Positions 9,024 through 17,699 of a stretch of 20,244 nt of DNA are shown piece by piece (position 1 is the stretch's first letter; the number at the start of each line of letters is the position of its first letter). The notes beneath the pieces are model-generated. The model was given only the letters and a program-made list of their open reading frames with translations. It had not been told where the DNA came from and did not search any database. Position numbers and translations under genes: made by a program. The DNA comes from Gnetum montanum (lineage: Eukaryota > Streptophyta > Gnetopsida > Gnetales > Gnetaceae), in contig MNCI01024295.1 of the NCBI GenBank assembly GCA_015680685.1, positions 41,690 to 61,933 on the forward strand, in the 5' to 3' direction.

Positions 9024-10421
9024 TAATAAGCAAAGTTAATAAATATTTTTCATTTTCTTTAATTTTACAACTTTTTTTTTCAGTTTTTCATTTTTCAAAT
9101 TTTTGTGTATATTTTTGTCTTTCTAGTATTTTTGGTATTTTATCATTATTGTAAGTAATCTCATCTACGAGTAAAACACTCATGTGGATCATTGGTTGAG
9201 GTGTGTTTTATGTTATTAAGTCATGAGTGATCAATTATATGGAATAGTGAGCCCATTACATCCACTCATCCACTCTATAAATAAGAGGTTCTATTCGAGG
9301 GTAAAATTATATTCTTGATATTTTTAAAACTTAAAATTTATTTTGTGTTCATTGTACACCGAATGAAGAAGGATGGACCAAGAGGGAATGAATAGGATGT
9401 GACATCAAAGGGACTTGTGGATTCTCTTTGGTGACAATTGTGGGTGTTATCATGAAACATGGTTGTACTAAGATCCTTGTAGATCTAATGAAAATGGGAG
9501 TAAGAGTAATCAAAAGGGCACTCAAAAATCAAATGCTCTTCTAGGGGATTCCACTAGAAAGACATGCACCCATGCCTGAAGGTTGGCAGCTTCTCTAGAT
9601 TTAGTAAAGAAAAAAAAAAGAGAAACAGAAAAAGAAAAAGAGAAAAACAAAGTGCCACAAAACAAAAATCACTCCTCCCTTGAACTAAACGTCAAGTGAT
9701 TGTATGCCTTGCTATTTTTGTACTCTCATAGTTGTTCATCATGGGATGAAACAATGCGATGTCACTAATTAGAGGAATGGACTTGGTCCTGATCTTGGAA
9801 TGATGGGTTAATGACACTTTAATCATGCTTTACATGCAGGATTCGTTATGCCCTCAATCAGTTACGTCATGTCCCAATCTCTATGATCCCTTTCTATAGT
9901 TCTTCTCATCTCACTGTTCATGTAATTATAGCTCATGTCCCATGTAGCATAGACCTTTCATCTCATTCTGGTTATAATTACATGTCTATGTTTTGTGGAG
10001 TTAGTGCGGATTACATTTAACCCTTCTAGTACCCACAGACACTTTAAGTGTGGTTACACATGGGCATTATAGGTTGAAACCTGCTTTGGGGAGGACCCAC
10101 TTGTGTAATTTTTGTTGTAATCTTCACTGATTCCCTAGCTCACACACACCAGCTCCTACCCTCAGCTTAAGTTTTTAATTTATTTTCTTTCCCTACTATT
10201 ATCCATCTAATTTTTAACATTCCACTATATCATCACATTCCCTTTTTCTTAACCCCCAAATTTTATTGCTAAAGTTCACATCATTATCAGTAATGGTGCC
10301 CTCTCGAATCAATGATATTATCCTAGAACATCTTAATAACTTCCAATGTCGTCAATATTCCAAATTAATTTCAAGAAAATCATTAAAATTTTTGGTCTTT
10401 TCTTGTTGTCTCACATCACTA
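9024..10421 (+). other. Non-coding spacer between gag and the second gene
   Basis: This is where protease and polymerase would lie in an autonomous element, but no such motif was found. It holds a T-rich run (about 9045-9130), nested inverted repeats (9172-9232) followed by TATAAATA (9276-9283), and a coding-like stretch 9398-9598 with one internal TAG (contains KHGCTKILVDLMKMGVRVIK, not recognised). A long purine tract follows at about 9605-9652, then AT-rich sequence. The coding-like part may be a scrap of a lost pol or accessory frame. Confidence 0.5.
9276..9283 (+). promoter_or_regulatory. Candidate TATA box after gag
   Basis: TATAAATA sits in CACTCTATAAATAAGAGG, 250 bases after the gag stop and 44 bases after a nested inverted repeat (TAAAACAC/GTGTTTTA and ACTCATG/CATGAGT). 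In AT-rich DNA such a box can occur by chance. Confidence 0.25.
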
Positions 10422-10560
10422 GGGACAAGATATCATGTACCCGATATTGCATCCCAGATGATATCGTGTACGCGATGTATTGTATGCAATATCGCGTCCC
10501 ACATGATATCATGTACGCGATGTATCATACGCGATATCACATCCTATTTTCCTATAAATA
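10422..10560 (+). promoter_or_regulatory. Internal promoter-like block: GATATC modules plus TATA box
   Basis: Three imperfect modules lie at about 10422-10456, 10457-10501 and 10502-10546. Each combines GATATC, TGTACGCGATG and a mirrored CGATATC or CAATATCG. The start GGGACAAGATATCATGT matches GGGACACGATATCGTGT at the head of the 5' LTR. A canonical CCTATAAATAGG follows (TATAAATA at 10553-10560). The same combination occurs in the family LTRs. Here it stands inside the element, 470 bases before the second gene, so it could drive that gene separately. Alternatively it is a remnant of a nested or recombined LTR; a CATCA end at 10734-10738 would fit that view. Confidence 0.55.
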
Positions 10561-10965
10561 GGTACGCCTGCCACAACACTTAGCATCATTTTTCCATTCA
10601 CATAGGGGGAGTTGTTGAAATTTTTCTTTGCAACTTGTGCTTTCATGATCCTTACTTTTCCACTCATATCTTGCGCACTGGTGCTCCGATTTTAATTCTG
10701 TTTGAACCTACTTGAACCTGGAGTGTTCAATTTCATCATGGGGGAGAGACACTTACCAAAATGTGCTTAACATTTTTGAAATCTATCATCGCCCAAAGGA
10801 CATCACTTAGGGTAATTAACTTTAACACTTAGAATAATTGTGCCAAACATCATATAACCCGTAGGTACACCAAAAGACTAAAATGACAACCACCTAAGTT
10901 ACAAGACCCATTATTACAAAATTTCAGGCACAATCACATGTTATAACATAAGATCTTTAATTAAG

Positions 10966-11032
10966 GTAAGCAGTAAGGTATAAAATTGACTTCAAAAATA
11001 CTCTTACTAATGCTTGGCCCATGTGATTGCAG
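10966..11032 (+). other. Candidate short intron before the second gene
   Basis: A donor AG|GTAAGC at 10966, a branch-like TTACTAAT (11004-11011) and an acceptor GATTGCAG ending at 11032 stand in order, and the ATG of the second frame follows at once. At 67 bases it is near the lower limit for plant introns, so a more distant donor is also possible. A splice acceptor directly before an internal gene is how some plant retroelements express env-like frames. No transcript data support it here. Confidence 0.4.
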
Positions 11033-13809
11033 ATGGCCCCAAAACATGCACAATAGGAGGGTCCTGTTCAAGGTGGAATGAAATGATCTCGAAGAGGTGA
11101 AAGATAAGGCCCTACCATACAACATGCAGAACAAGAGGTGCAATCATTTAGCATCCATCAAGATGAACCTCCTACCAAATGGTCTGGGCAGGTAGAAGGA
11201 GGAGTTGCTACTGTGCCTGAACTGGGAAAACAACTCACATTGCCCCCGAAATGTGTTTAGGCTATCCATGAGAAGTCCACATTTGTTGTGGTGATTGTGG
11301 AGATGAACTTTGAATCCTTTGTAGAGTTCTCTCCTAAAGCTATTAGGGATCATCTCAATGGATCCCCATTATGTCCTATCCTCTCTAAAAGTGGTGCTTG
11401 GTACCTAGGAGAAAAATACTAATTTTGGCACAATATGGAGCAAGGCACCACTGTTAATATTTGTGGTGCGACAGTAGATTTCTTTGTGCAAGCTATTTTG
11501 GAAGTGTTGAACCTTCCGAATATAGGGCCCCATGTTGCTCGGTTATCCACCTGTTCAGACCCTGATGTGCAAAAGGATTGGTTAGAAAAGGCTTATGACA
11601 AGGATAAATCATTTTTTGAATTGATGACAGAAGAGAGAGTTTATTTCAAAATCAAGACATATCACCTCTTCCCCACAAAAGGCTTGAAAATAATATCCAT
11701 GTATGTATCTAGAGGATGTGTAGTGTCGATGAGAAAGGGTAATGACAACCTACCCCATCTATATTTGATGGAAATCTTGAGGCAATTCGAGAAATGAAAG
11801 ACAGAGAAGATGGCGTTTCCTTTCCCTTGTCTAATCAGAAAACTTTTTCGACGTGCTGGAATTTGGGGATACACTAATGATGTCCTTCGGAAAGCACAAA
11901 TTGCTTCATATGCTGAATTGCTAAAGGTGCCAGCTCCAAGAAAGAGCATTGGTGAAGAGCTAAGACTAGATGAAGAAGAAGAATAGATGACTAGACCACC
12001 TGCAACTCAACTTGCAGGAACCAATCAACCTCCAGCCACAAGTCCCAAGCAACAACAAGAAGCAGGGCCCAACACCAGCCAAGATTAGCCACTGCCACCA
12101 TAAGACTATAGACCATCGATGAGCCATCTTAGGACTATCGCTGAGATGGTTAGTTGGGGAAGTCATCATCACAAAAACCTCTTCTATGTTATCGAAGATG
12201 TCATATAGCCTACAATTTCATTAGATCACACAAGGGATGAACTTTCCATTCAAACAGGAGGAGGGAAAAGTAGATGGTCATAATAGATCTCAGGGAACGC
12301 GACATATTTTCAGATGTAGTTAGAGATGGGTGAAGGGGCCACTGTGGTGGTCATGCAACACTAGAATTCTATGGGAGCTATAGAAGTGGTCACAAATCAC
12401 ATCAAAGAATTCTTTAATGTACCTATTGTGCCACTGGTAGATCTCTCAGGAGCATGGAATGCTCAAATTCTAGCCAAAACCTCAATGAATCTTGTAGAAC
12501 ATGAGGATGTAATTGACAGATTGCTTCAAATAGGACAAGTAATGACACCCCTCAAGATGTCATAGAAATTCAATTAGATCTCATTTCCACAAAGGGGAAG
12601 CTGGTCATATCAGACATAAGGGTCGAGCATGCCAAAGCTGAAGTGTAGAAACTATAAGAGCCGCTCATAGCCTTACTAGCAACATAGCGAGACCCTCTAC
12701 AATTTGTTCCCATAGACCAGTTAGAGAATTTCAGAATTGAGAAACTAACAAAGTTGATTACAGAGAATAGAAAGGTGGCAGAAGAAAAGGAGAAGGTTGT
12801 TTGAGATTCCTCCACAACAGAAGCACAAACCCATGTGCATCTTAAAGCACTCAAAGCCTTATAAGAGGAGAACAAGTAGTTGGTTGTAGATAACCTTTGG
12901 TTGATTTCTGTGAAGAAAAAAAAGAATGTTCTTGATGAAAAATTTCATCAGATATGAGAACAGTTCATTCAGGTCAACCGAGATGTAAGCTATTTAGACA
13001 AAGAAAATCGAACCCTCTCAATGGAGGAGGTACACGCTATTTTCCAAAAGTCAGTAATTGAGATAAGCATGTTGCAGAACGAGGCTAAACGACACAAGAA
13101 GCTAAAGGAGAACTTTCATGATCAGGTGGGGATGTACAAAAAAATCCTAGAGAAGGAGATACATATGGAAAAAGACCAAATCAACACTATCAATGCTCAA
13201 CACACTGATTGGGGGGCCATATTTGACACCTACGCCATTGTCCACTAAGCGAAAATTAAAAACTAGGACCTACAGATTCAGGACTTGATAGAATACATGG
13301 ATTTGACAAACCATAGATATGCCAACCTTTCCATGTTAACAGCAGGGCACCTAAGAATAGAGCTTGAGTAGCAAGTAGCTTCCACCCACCTCAAATATGA
13401 AGAAGAATTTGCAGAGTGCAAGAAGCTGATTGAGAAACTAGATGTTGCAAATTTTGAACTTGAGGTGGTCAAAGAAATCTACCAAGGAAAAAAAGATGTT
13501 GCAACAAACTTGGCTCAATAGCTAATAGATCTTCACGAATACAAAGACAAATCCATAGCCTATGAGGAGGAATGACAGGTGTTCGCGGCATGGTATGTCA
13601 AAGCCAACAAGATGTTCCTGCAACTACCCTATCTGTGGGAGGTACTGACTCCATCAAACATCAGAACATTAACATGGATGGAACAATACCCTTAGACCGA
13701 AGAGGAGAAGCTCCAAGCTATACTTCAACACCATCAAGCCTCAAAGCCTATAGCACATGACAAAGGGAAAGCACCCATGGAGGAGCCACCACCACTAGGA
13801 ACTACATGA
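11033..13809 (+). pseudogene. Second frame: plant-transposon-like domain plus long coiled coil, broken
   Basis: The frame starts at ATG 11033 (MAPKHAQ) right after a splice-acceptor motif, and ends at TGA 13807-13809 after DKGKAPMEEPPPLGTT. It spans about 925 codons with more than 20 in-frame stops and one frame change near 12531. The N-terminal third (about 11290-11930) resembles the Transposase_32 / 'putative plant transposon protein' family: a FSPKAIRDHLNG-like helix, TVDFFVQAILEVLNLPNIGP, LPHLYLMEILRQFEK and MAFPFPCLIRKLFRRAGI. I assign this from memory, with moderate confidence. A Gln/Pro/Thr-rich linker follows (about 11990-12090), then from about 12600 to 13560 an E/K/L-rich heptad-like region typical of a coiled coil. 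No catalytic motif is seen. The same C-terminus recurs at 20145-20244 on the minus strand, so the frame belongs to the family and is not a chance capture. Its role is unknown; it might be structural, like an env-like or accessory particle protein. Confidence 0.65.
12532..12998. repeat. Source arm of a 467-bp inverted duplication
   Basis: This part of the second frame reappears in reverse complement at 13846-14311. I found two differences: a base at 12971 and an A-run of 8 against a T-run of 7. The left limit (12532) coincides with the place where the coding frame shifts by one base. Confidence 0.9.
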
Positions 13810-13845
13810 GTTTCACATTTTTGTAGTTGTAGCATTTTTTTGTGN

Positions 13846-14311
13846 TCTAAATAGCTTACATCTCGGTTGACCCGAATGAACTGTTCTCATATCTGATGAA
13901 ATTTTTCATCAAGAACATTCTTTTTTTCTTCACAGAAATCAACCAAAGGTTATCTACAACCAACTACTTGTTCTCCTCTTATAAGGCTTTGAGTGCTTTA
14001 AGATGCACATGGGTTTGTGCTTCTGTTGTGGAGGAATCTCAAACAACCTTCTCCTTTTCTTCTGCCACCTTTCTATTCTCTGTAATCAACTTTGTTAGTT
14101 TCTCAATTCTGAAATTCTCTAACTGGTCTATGGGAACAAATTGTAGAGGGTCTCGCTATGTTGCTAGTAAGGCTATGAGCGGCTCTTATAGTTTCTACAC
14201 TTCAGCTTTGGCATGCTCGACCCTTATGTCTGATATGACCAGCTTCCCCTTTGTGGAAATGAGATCTAATTGAATTTCTATGACATCTTGAGGGGTGTCA
14301 TTACTTGTCCT
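13846..14311. repeat. N-bounded inverted copy of 12532-12998
   Basis: It lies exactly between single Ns at 13845 and 14312. It replaces the end of the spacer after the second frame and the first 670 or so bases of the 3' LTR. Comparison with the second family copy, where the stop-to-LTR distance is about 175 bases, shows that spacer plus U3 should stand here. About 99.6% identity to its source, against about 83% between the LTR ends, means it is far younger than the element or an assembly artefact. Open frames on its plus strand are antisense shadows and not genes. Confidence 0.9.
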
Positions 14312-14312
14312 N

Positions 14313-14444
14313 GAAGATAGCAAACTGTGACCTAAGGTTAACAATCTAGGTACCACAACTAGCCTGTCTACGGATTTTGATCGGATCGCCCGTGTAACGC
14401 ACATATTCGTATGGTTGAGTGTAGGGCTACTTTGCCACCCATTA
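14313..14444 (+). repeat. 3' LTR of the main element, last 132 bases only
   Basis: It aligns without gaps to 6765-6896 of the 5' LTR, with 23 differences, mostly transitions. It includes the shared core ACTGTGACCTAAGGTTAACA and ATGGTTGAGTGTAGGG. It ends CCCATTA where the 5' LTR has CTCATCA, and the target duplication GGATC follows. No primer site follows it, as expected for a 3' LTR. Confidence 0.8.
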
Positions 14445-14449
14445 GGATC
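14445..14449. repeat. Right target-site duplication (ggatc)
   Basis: GGATC directly follows the 3' LTR end and matches 6090-6094. It supports reading 6095-14444 as one insertion despite the N-bounded disruption. Confidence 0.7.
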
Positions 14450-16399
14450 ATACTACTAAATTATAATATCATGGATCTTCCTTTGAAAACTGAATAACTA
14501 CCTCTGCTTTCTATAGTGTGCTCTATTTTTAACCTAGCTTGAATGACACATTAAATCTTGCATTTTAACTTTATGCTAAAGTGTTTGCACTATAATTCTA
14601 ACGTGAAACTTGTTGACCTTGAGGTTTTATATGTAATCTTTCTATTGTAATATTTTTTTAAAAAAATTGAAATAGATAGTCCATCAAATTTGTTTCTAAC
14701 ATTTATTTGCTACATTTGATGAATAATATAATCATAGGAAACTATGTGAGAATTTATTGAAGCTTGATGCATGGTTTTTATAAATTAATAGGAATATTTT
14801 AATTAAAATGAGAGATCAGAAATCAAAATTTTCTTTATCCCATTAAAAATTGATAGACTACCTAAAATTTACTTATAGGATACATTAGTTTAGCTATATA
14901 TTTATCATATATATCTAATATTTGGCTAAGAGAATTTCTTTTTCTTTTTCAAATTAATGAAATTATAAAATAGATTCATTAAGAATTAATTTTCATGTTG
15001 AAAAGAAAGATGATAACTAGAATTAAATAACACTTTCTATGGTAATTATTTAGCCTTAAATATTGTTTATATATCTATAATAATTCTTGTGAAAAAGCTC
15101 ATCTCTTTGTTCAGCATTATGATGATCTCGATTCAAATAAGTGTCTCTGGGGATTTTTATTTTTAGGAAAGTGGGGCAAGCATATTAGAATTCAAAATTT
15201 TTATCTTCGTTTCAAATTAGAACTTTTATAATTGAGCAATGAATTTTTAGCCTAGTGGTAAGACTCTTAATTTGGAGTCCAAGTCATGGGTTTGATTTTG
15301 GTGGGCAATGCTAACTTATTGCAACAAAAATTTTTGACAATGAATGATCTGAAGATGGAAAATACTAATGCCTCTTAAACTATAGAAACTAAAGTATTTT
15401 GAATCTTTTGATTTTGTTTTAGCTAATGATTTATAGGAATCCTTATAAACAAATATCACTTCACGATACATATTTTTTTAGATTGTTGGATTTATTCACT
15501 CGAATAAGTGTTTTACATCAGTGATTCAAACTATGCCTGAATGTGATGGAATTAATGTTTTTCATGCCCACTATTTTTCTGAATCTTTTTTTTGTTGAAC
15601 AAGCAATTATGAAATAGTTGAGAAATCATTAAAATTTAAATTTTTATGGATTATTGTAATACTTTTATTTCTTTGAAATGGAATGAGGATTTTTATCTTT
15701 ATTACTTTGATTACTCTAAAATTCCTTGTTGGATTAAATTAGAAAATGTTCTTATTATATTTCAAAGTGTTGAAAGTGAAATTGTTGGCAGCATGGAAAT
15801 AATCATAAAGACACAATTAAAAACATTTGTATATGGTATAGAGTACACTTGTTATTTTGTAGAGATTTATTTACGATCAAGAAAAATAGAATTAAAAATC
15901 AAGATCAATAATTAGTATTTTTCTCAAAAAATTACATACTATAATTTGTGAATATGTTGTAGCTTTTATCATTATGAAGGCAATGTTATTGGAATTTTTC
16001 TTATTCTCAATAAAATAATTTTTTGTGAAAAAAGAAAGAATAATTTTTAGAAAAGGTAAATAATGGTAGTTTCTAGCAAGCACAAATGAAATATTCTTCA
16101 ACAAGTTGTTAATATTTTAGTAATTGTTTTAATTCTAAAGTTGTTTAAAAACTCTTAATATCTTAAGAGAATTCCTATTTAGGAAAAAGAAATTTTTTAC
16201 CATGGACTAGCAATAGAATTATTGGTGTAGATGGATTTTACGTAGAGCAATAAAAAAAGAAGAGGCTTGCAAATATTTCTTTCAATGTACTAACCCTAAA
16301 TGAGGTATAAATTTTTATTTATCCTTCTAATATTTTTTCTATTTATTAATTTATTTTTCTTGTTATGGTATCTATGTGGTAGTGCACTCTGGCTTGCAG
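14450..16399. other. AT-rich sequence with no gene recognised
   Basis: This is very AT-rich sequence with many short A and T runs. The only structured item I see is the tRNA-like head at 15248-15300. An 89-codon open frame at 15646-15915 has the Ile/Lys/Tyr/Phe-rich make-up expected of chance translation of AT-rich DNA, so I do not call it a gene. Confidence 0.5.
15240..15390 (+). repeat. SINE-like, tRNA-derived fragment
   Basis: TAGCCTAGTGG (15248-15258) fits the polymerase III A box of tRNA-derived elements. GGTTTGATTTT (15289-15299) fits a decayed B box, whose usual form is GGTTCRANNCC. The 30-base gap between them is typical of plant SINEs and of tRNAs. Cloverleaf pairing is not evident, so a functional tRNA is unlikely. 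The right limit is arbitrary and no tail or target duplication was identified. Confidence 0.45.
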
Positions 16400-17510
16400 A
16401 GCAGATGAGGAAAAGGTACTAGGGAGATAACTCCAAGAAGTAATGATGTAGGAGGTGATGATGTGGTAGCCGTTGAATTGAGTTCTAAGGTTTATTCTAA
16501 ATAATACCTTATTATTATTTTTAATTTATTTGTTTGCTTATTTACCATGTGCTCTTGATTGTTAATTAGAAACAATGAAAAGAACAAGGTCCAAGAGGAA
16601 AGATGATCTTGAAGCACAAAGGAAAGGGAAACAAATTAGAGGTAATTTTATTATTAAATAAAAGATATGGTTTAGAATACTTCCCTTTTTCGTTGTTCTC
16701 ATGTTATGCCCTTTTTGTGCAAGCATCCTTGGGTTAGGAGTACTTCATCCTAGATGTGGGGAAGGATTATCTACACAAGTTTAGTTTCAATCAAACTTCA
16801 ATTCATTCTTCTAAATCTCCTTATGTGTATTCTCCATGTATGACTCCAATAAAGGGATCATTACCACAAGACATGCCAGCATCTTCTTTTCCTAGATCTA
16901 TTAGTGTAACTCCTTTTTTCACCATCATGGACTTCCCTTTTTCTCTAGGACATATAATAGCTATAGCTAAAGAAAAACTTCTCTTCTTTAGAATCTTAGT
17001 GAACAAATTATGAGGAATATACCTTACTCTATCCATGAATAATTTCACCACTTGAGGAAGTCCAGATATTATGACATCAAGGGAGATTATGAATTAGTGT
17101 AGGCTGGTCCTATGTCCTCTTTTCATGCTCTCCCCAAGAGTGTTCTAGAAGTTAGCTAAAACCTTAAACAACTGTTGGAGAAACTAGAGAGTGCCACTTG
17201 CCTTGCTCATTATTTGTTGAACTACAAATGCATCCTTCAAATCAATAATGATTAACCTTATGTAAGTAATTCTTTTTTTATCTTTTTCTTTCTTCTTTTT
17301 GTTTTTATCATTATCTTTACACTCATAGCCTTAATTTTGTATATGTAAAGGAAAGAGAAAGAATCATAGGAAGATGTGATTCAACGGACCCTTTAGGTGA
17401 TTTTGTTGGAAAGTGAACTTGCAAACGTAGGTGAAGCATAGGCTATAGCAAAGAGTGCCATCAAATATATCAGAAAAATATGCTATGGTTTGATCAAATA
17501 TTTGTGATAA
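16400..17510 (+). pseudogene. Decayed multi-exon coding remnant, family unknown
   Basis: Several coding-like blocks are separated by intron-like sequence. Block 1 (about 16415-16488) reads TREITPRSNDVGGDDVVAVE and is followed by AAG|GT. Block 2 (16570-16641) reads MKRTRSKRKDDLEAQRKGKQ and is basic. Block 3 (16746-17261) stays in one frame for 172 codons with about 11 TAA/TAG stops. It contains SEQIMRNIPYSIHE, YYDIKGDYELV and QLLEKLESATCLAHYLLNYK, and ends at a perfect GTAAGT donor (17262). A pyrimidine-rich stretch follows to AG at 17350. Block 4 (17352-17504) reads LLESELANVGEA and AIAKSAIKYIRKICYGLIKY. Codon phases at the joins do not agree perfectly. I do not recognise the family; it could be a host gene fragment or a transposon protein. 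Confidence 0.4.
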
Positions 17511-17614
17511 TCAATAAGGACAAGATTACCAAGGAGAAATGTGAGGCTTGGTCAAAGTCTATTGTTGATCTTGTCATGGTCTTCAAATTGGATGATTGAT
17601 CTACCTCCTTTCAC

Positions 17615-17690
17615 TTCCTTCCATATTCCTATTCTTGATGTATCCCACTTAAATTTTCATATTCCTCTTCTCAATGTATCTCATTCATAT
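17615..17690. repeat. Two imperfect tandem copies of about 35 bases
   Basis: CATATTCCTATTCTTGATGT (from 17621) and CATATTCCTCTTCTCAATGT (from 17658) are followed by ATCCCAC and ATCTCAT. This is a short local duplication in non-coding DNA with no evident function. Confidence 0.5.
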
Positions 17691-17699
17691 ATTAATAAT

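Larger units (their letters stand above)
6095..14444 (+). mobile_element. 8.35-kb Tat/Athila-like element with gag and a coiled-coil gene, no pol
   Basis: The order is 5' LTR (6095-6896), tRNA-Asp primer site (6898-6915), gag (7041-9023), spacer (9024-10421), promoter-like palindromes and TATA (10422-10560), candidate intron (10966-11032), a second long frame (11033-13809), an N-bounded inverted segment, and the last 132 bases of the 3' LTR (14313-14444). The two LTR ends align without gaps over 132 bases with 23 differences by my count, so the insertion is old. A matching 5-bp target duplication flanks them. No reverse transcriptase, RNase H or integrase motif was seen, so it would have needed enzymes from a related element. 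A second copy lies at 19456-20244 on the other strand. The Tat/Athila affinity is inferred from the primer site and gag. Confidence 0.75.

Noticed and set aside
9605-9652. Long purine tract as the polypurine tract of an LTR element
   Set aside because: No LTR starts after it; the family tract, seen at 19970-19980, is a short G-rich motif next to the LTR.
10422-10546. CRISPR-like array
   Set aside because: Three imperfect palindromic units without uniform repeats or distinct spacers, in a eukaryotic retroelement context.
10422-10738. A complete third LTR of the main family inside the element
   Set aside because: The palindromes and TATA match and a CATCA end exists, but the conserved R and terminal blocks of the family LTRs are absent, no primer site follows, and no target duplication was found. 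Kept as a promoter-like block with the nested-LTR view as an alternative.
13896-14273. Open frame of 125 codons on the plus strand
   Set aside because: It is the antisense of the second retroelement frame, present only because 13846-14311 is an inverted copy; the same translation appears on the minus strand at 12570-12875.
15248-15300. Functional tRNA gene
   Set aside because: The B box is decayed and no cloverleaf pairing is apparent.
15646-15915. 89-codon open frame
   Set aside because: Composition is that of chance translation of AT-rich DNA; no motif and no supporting context.
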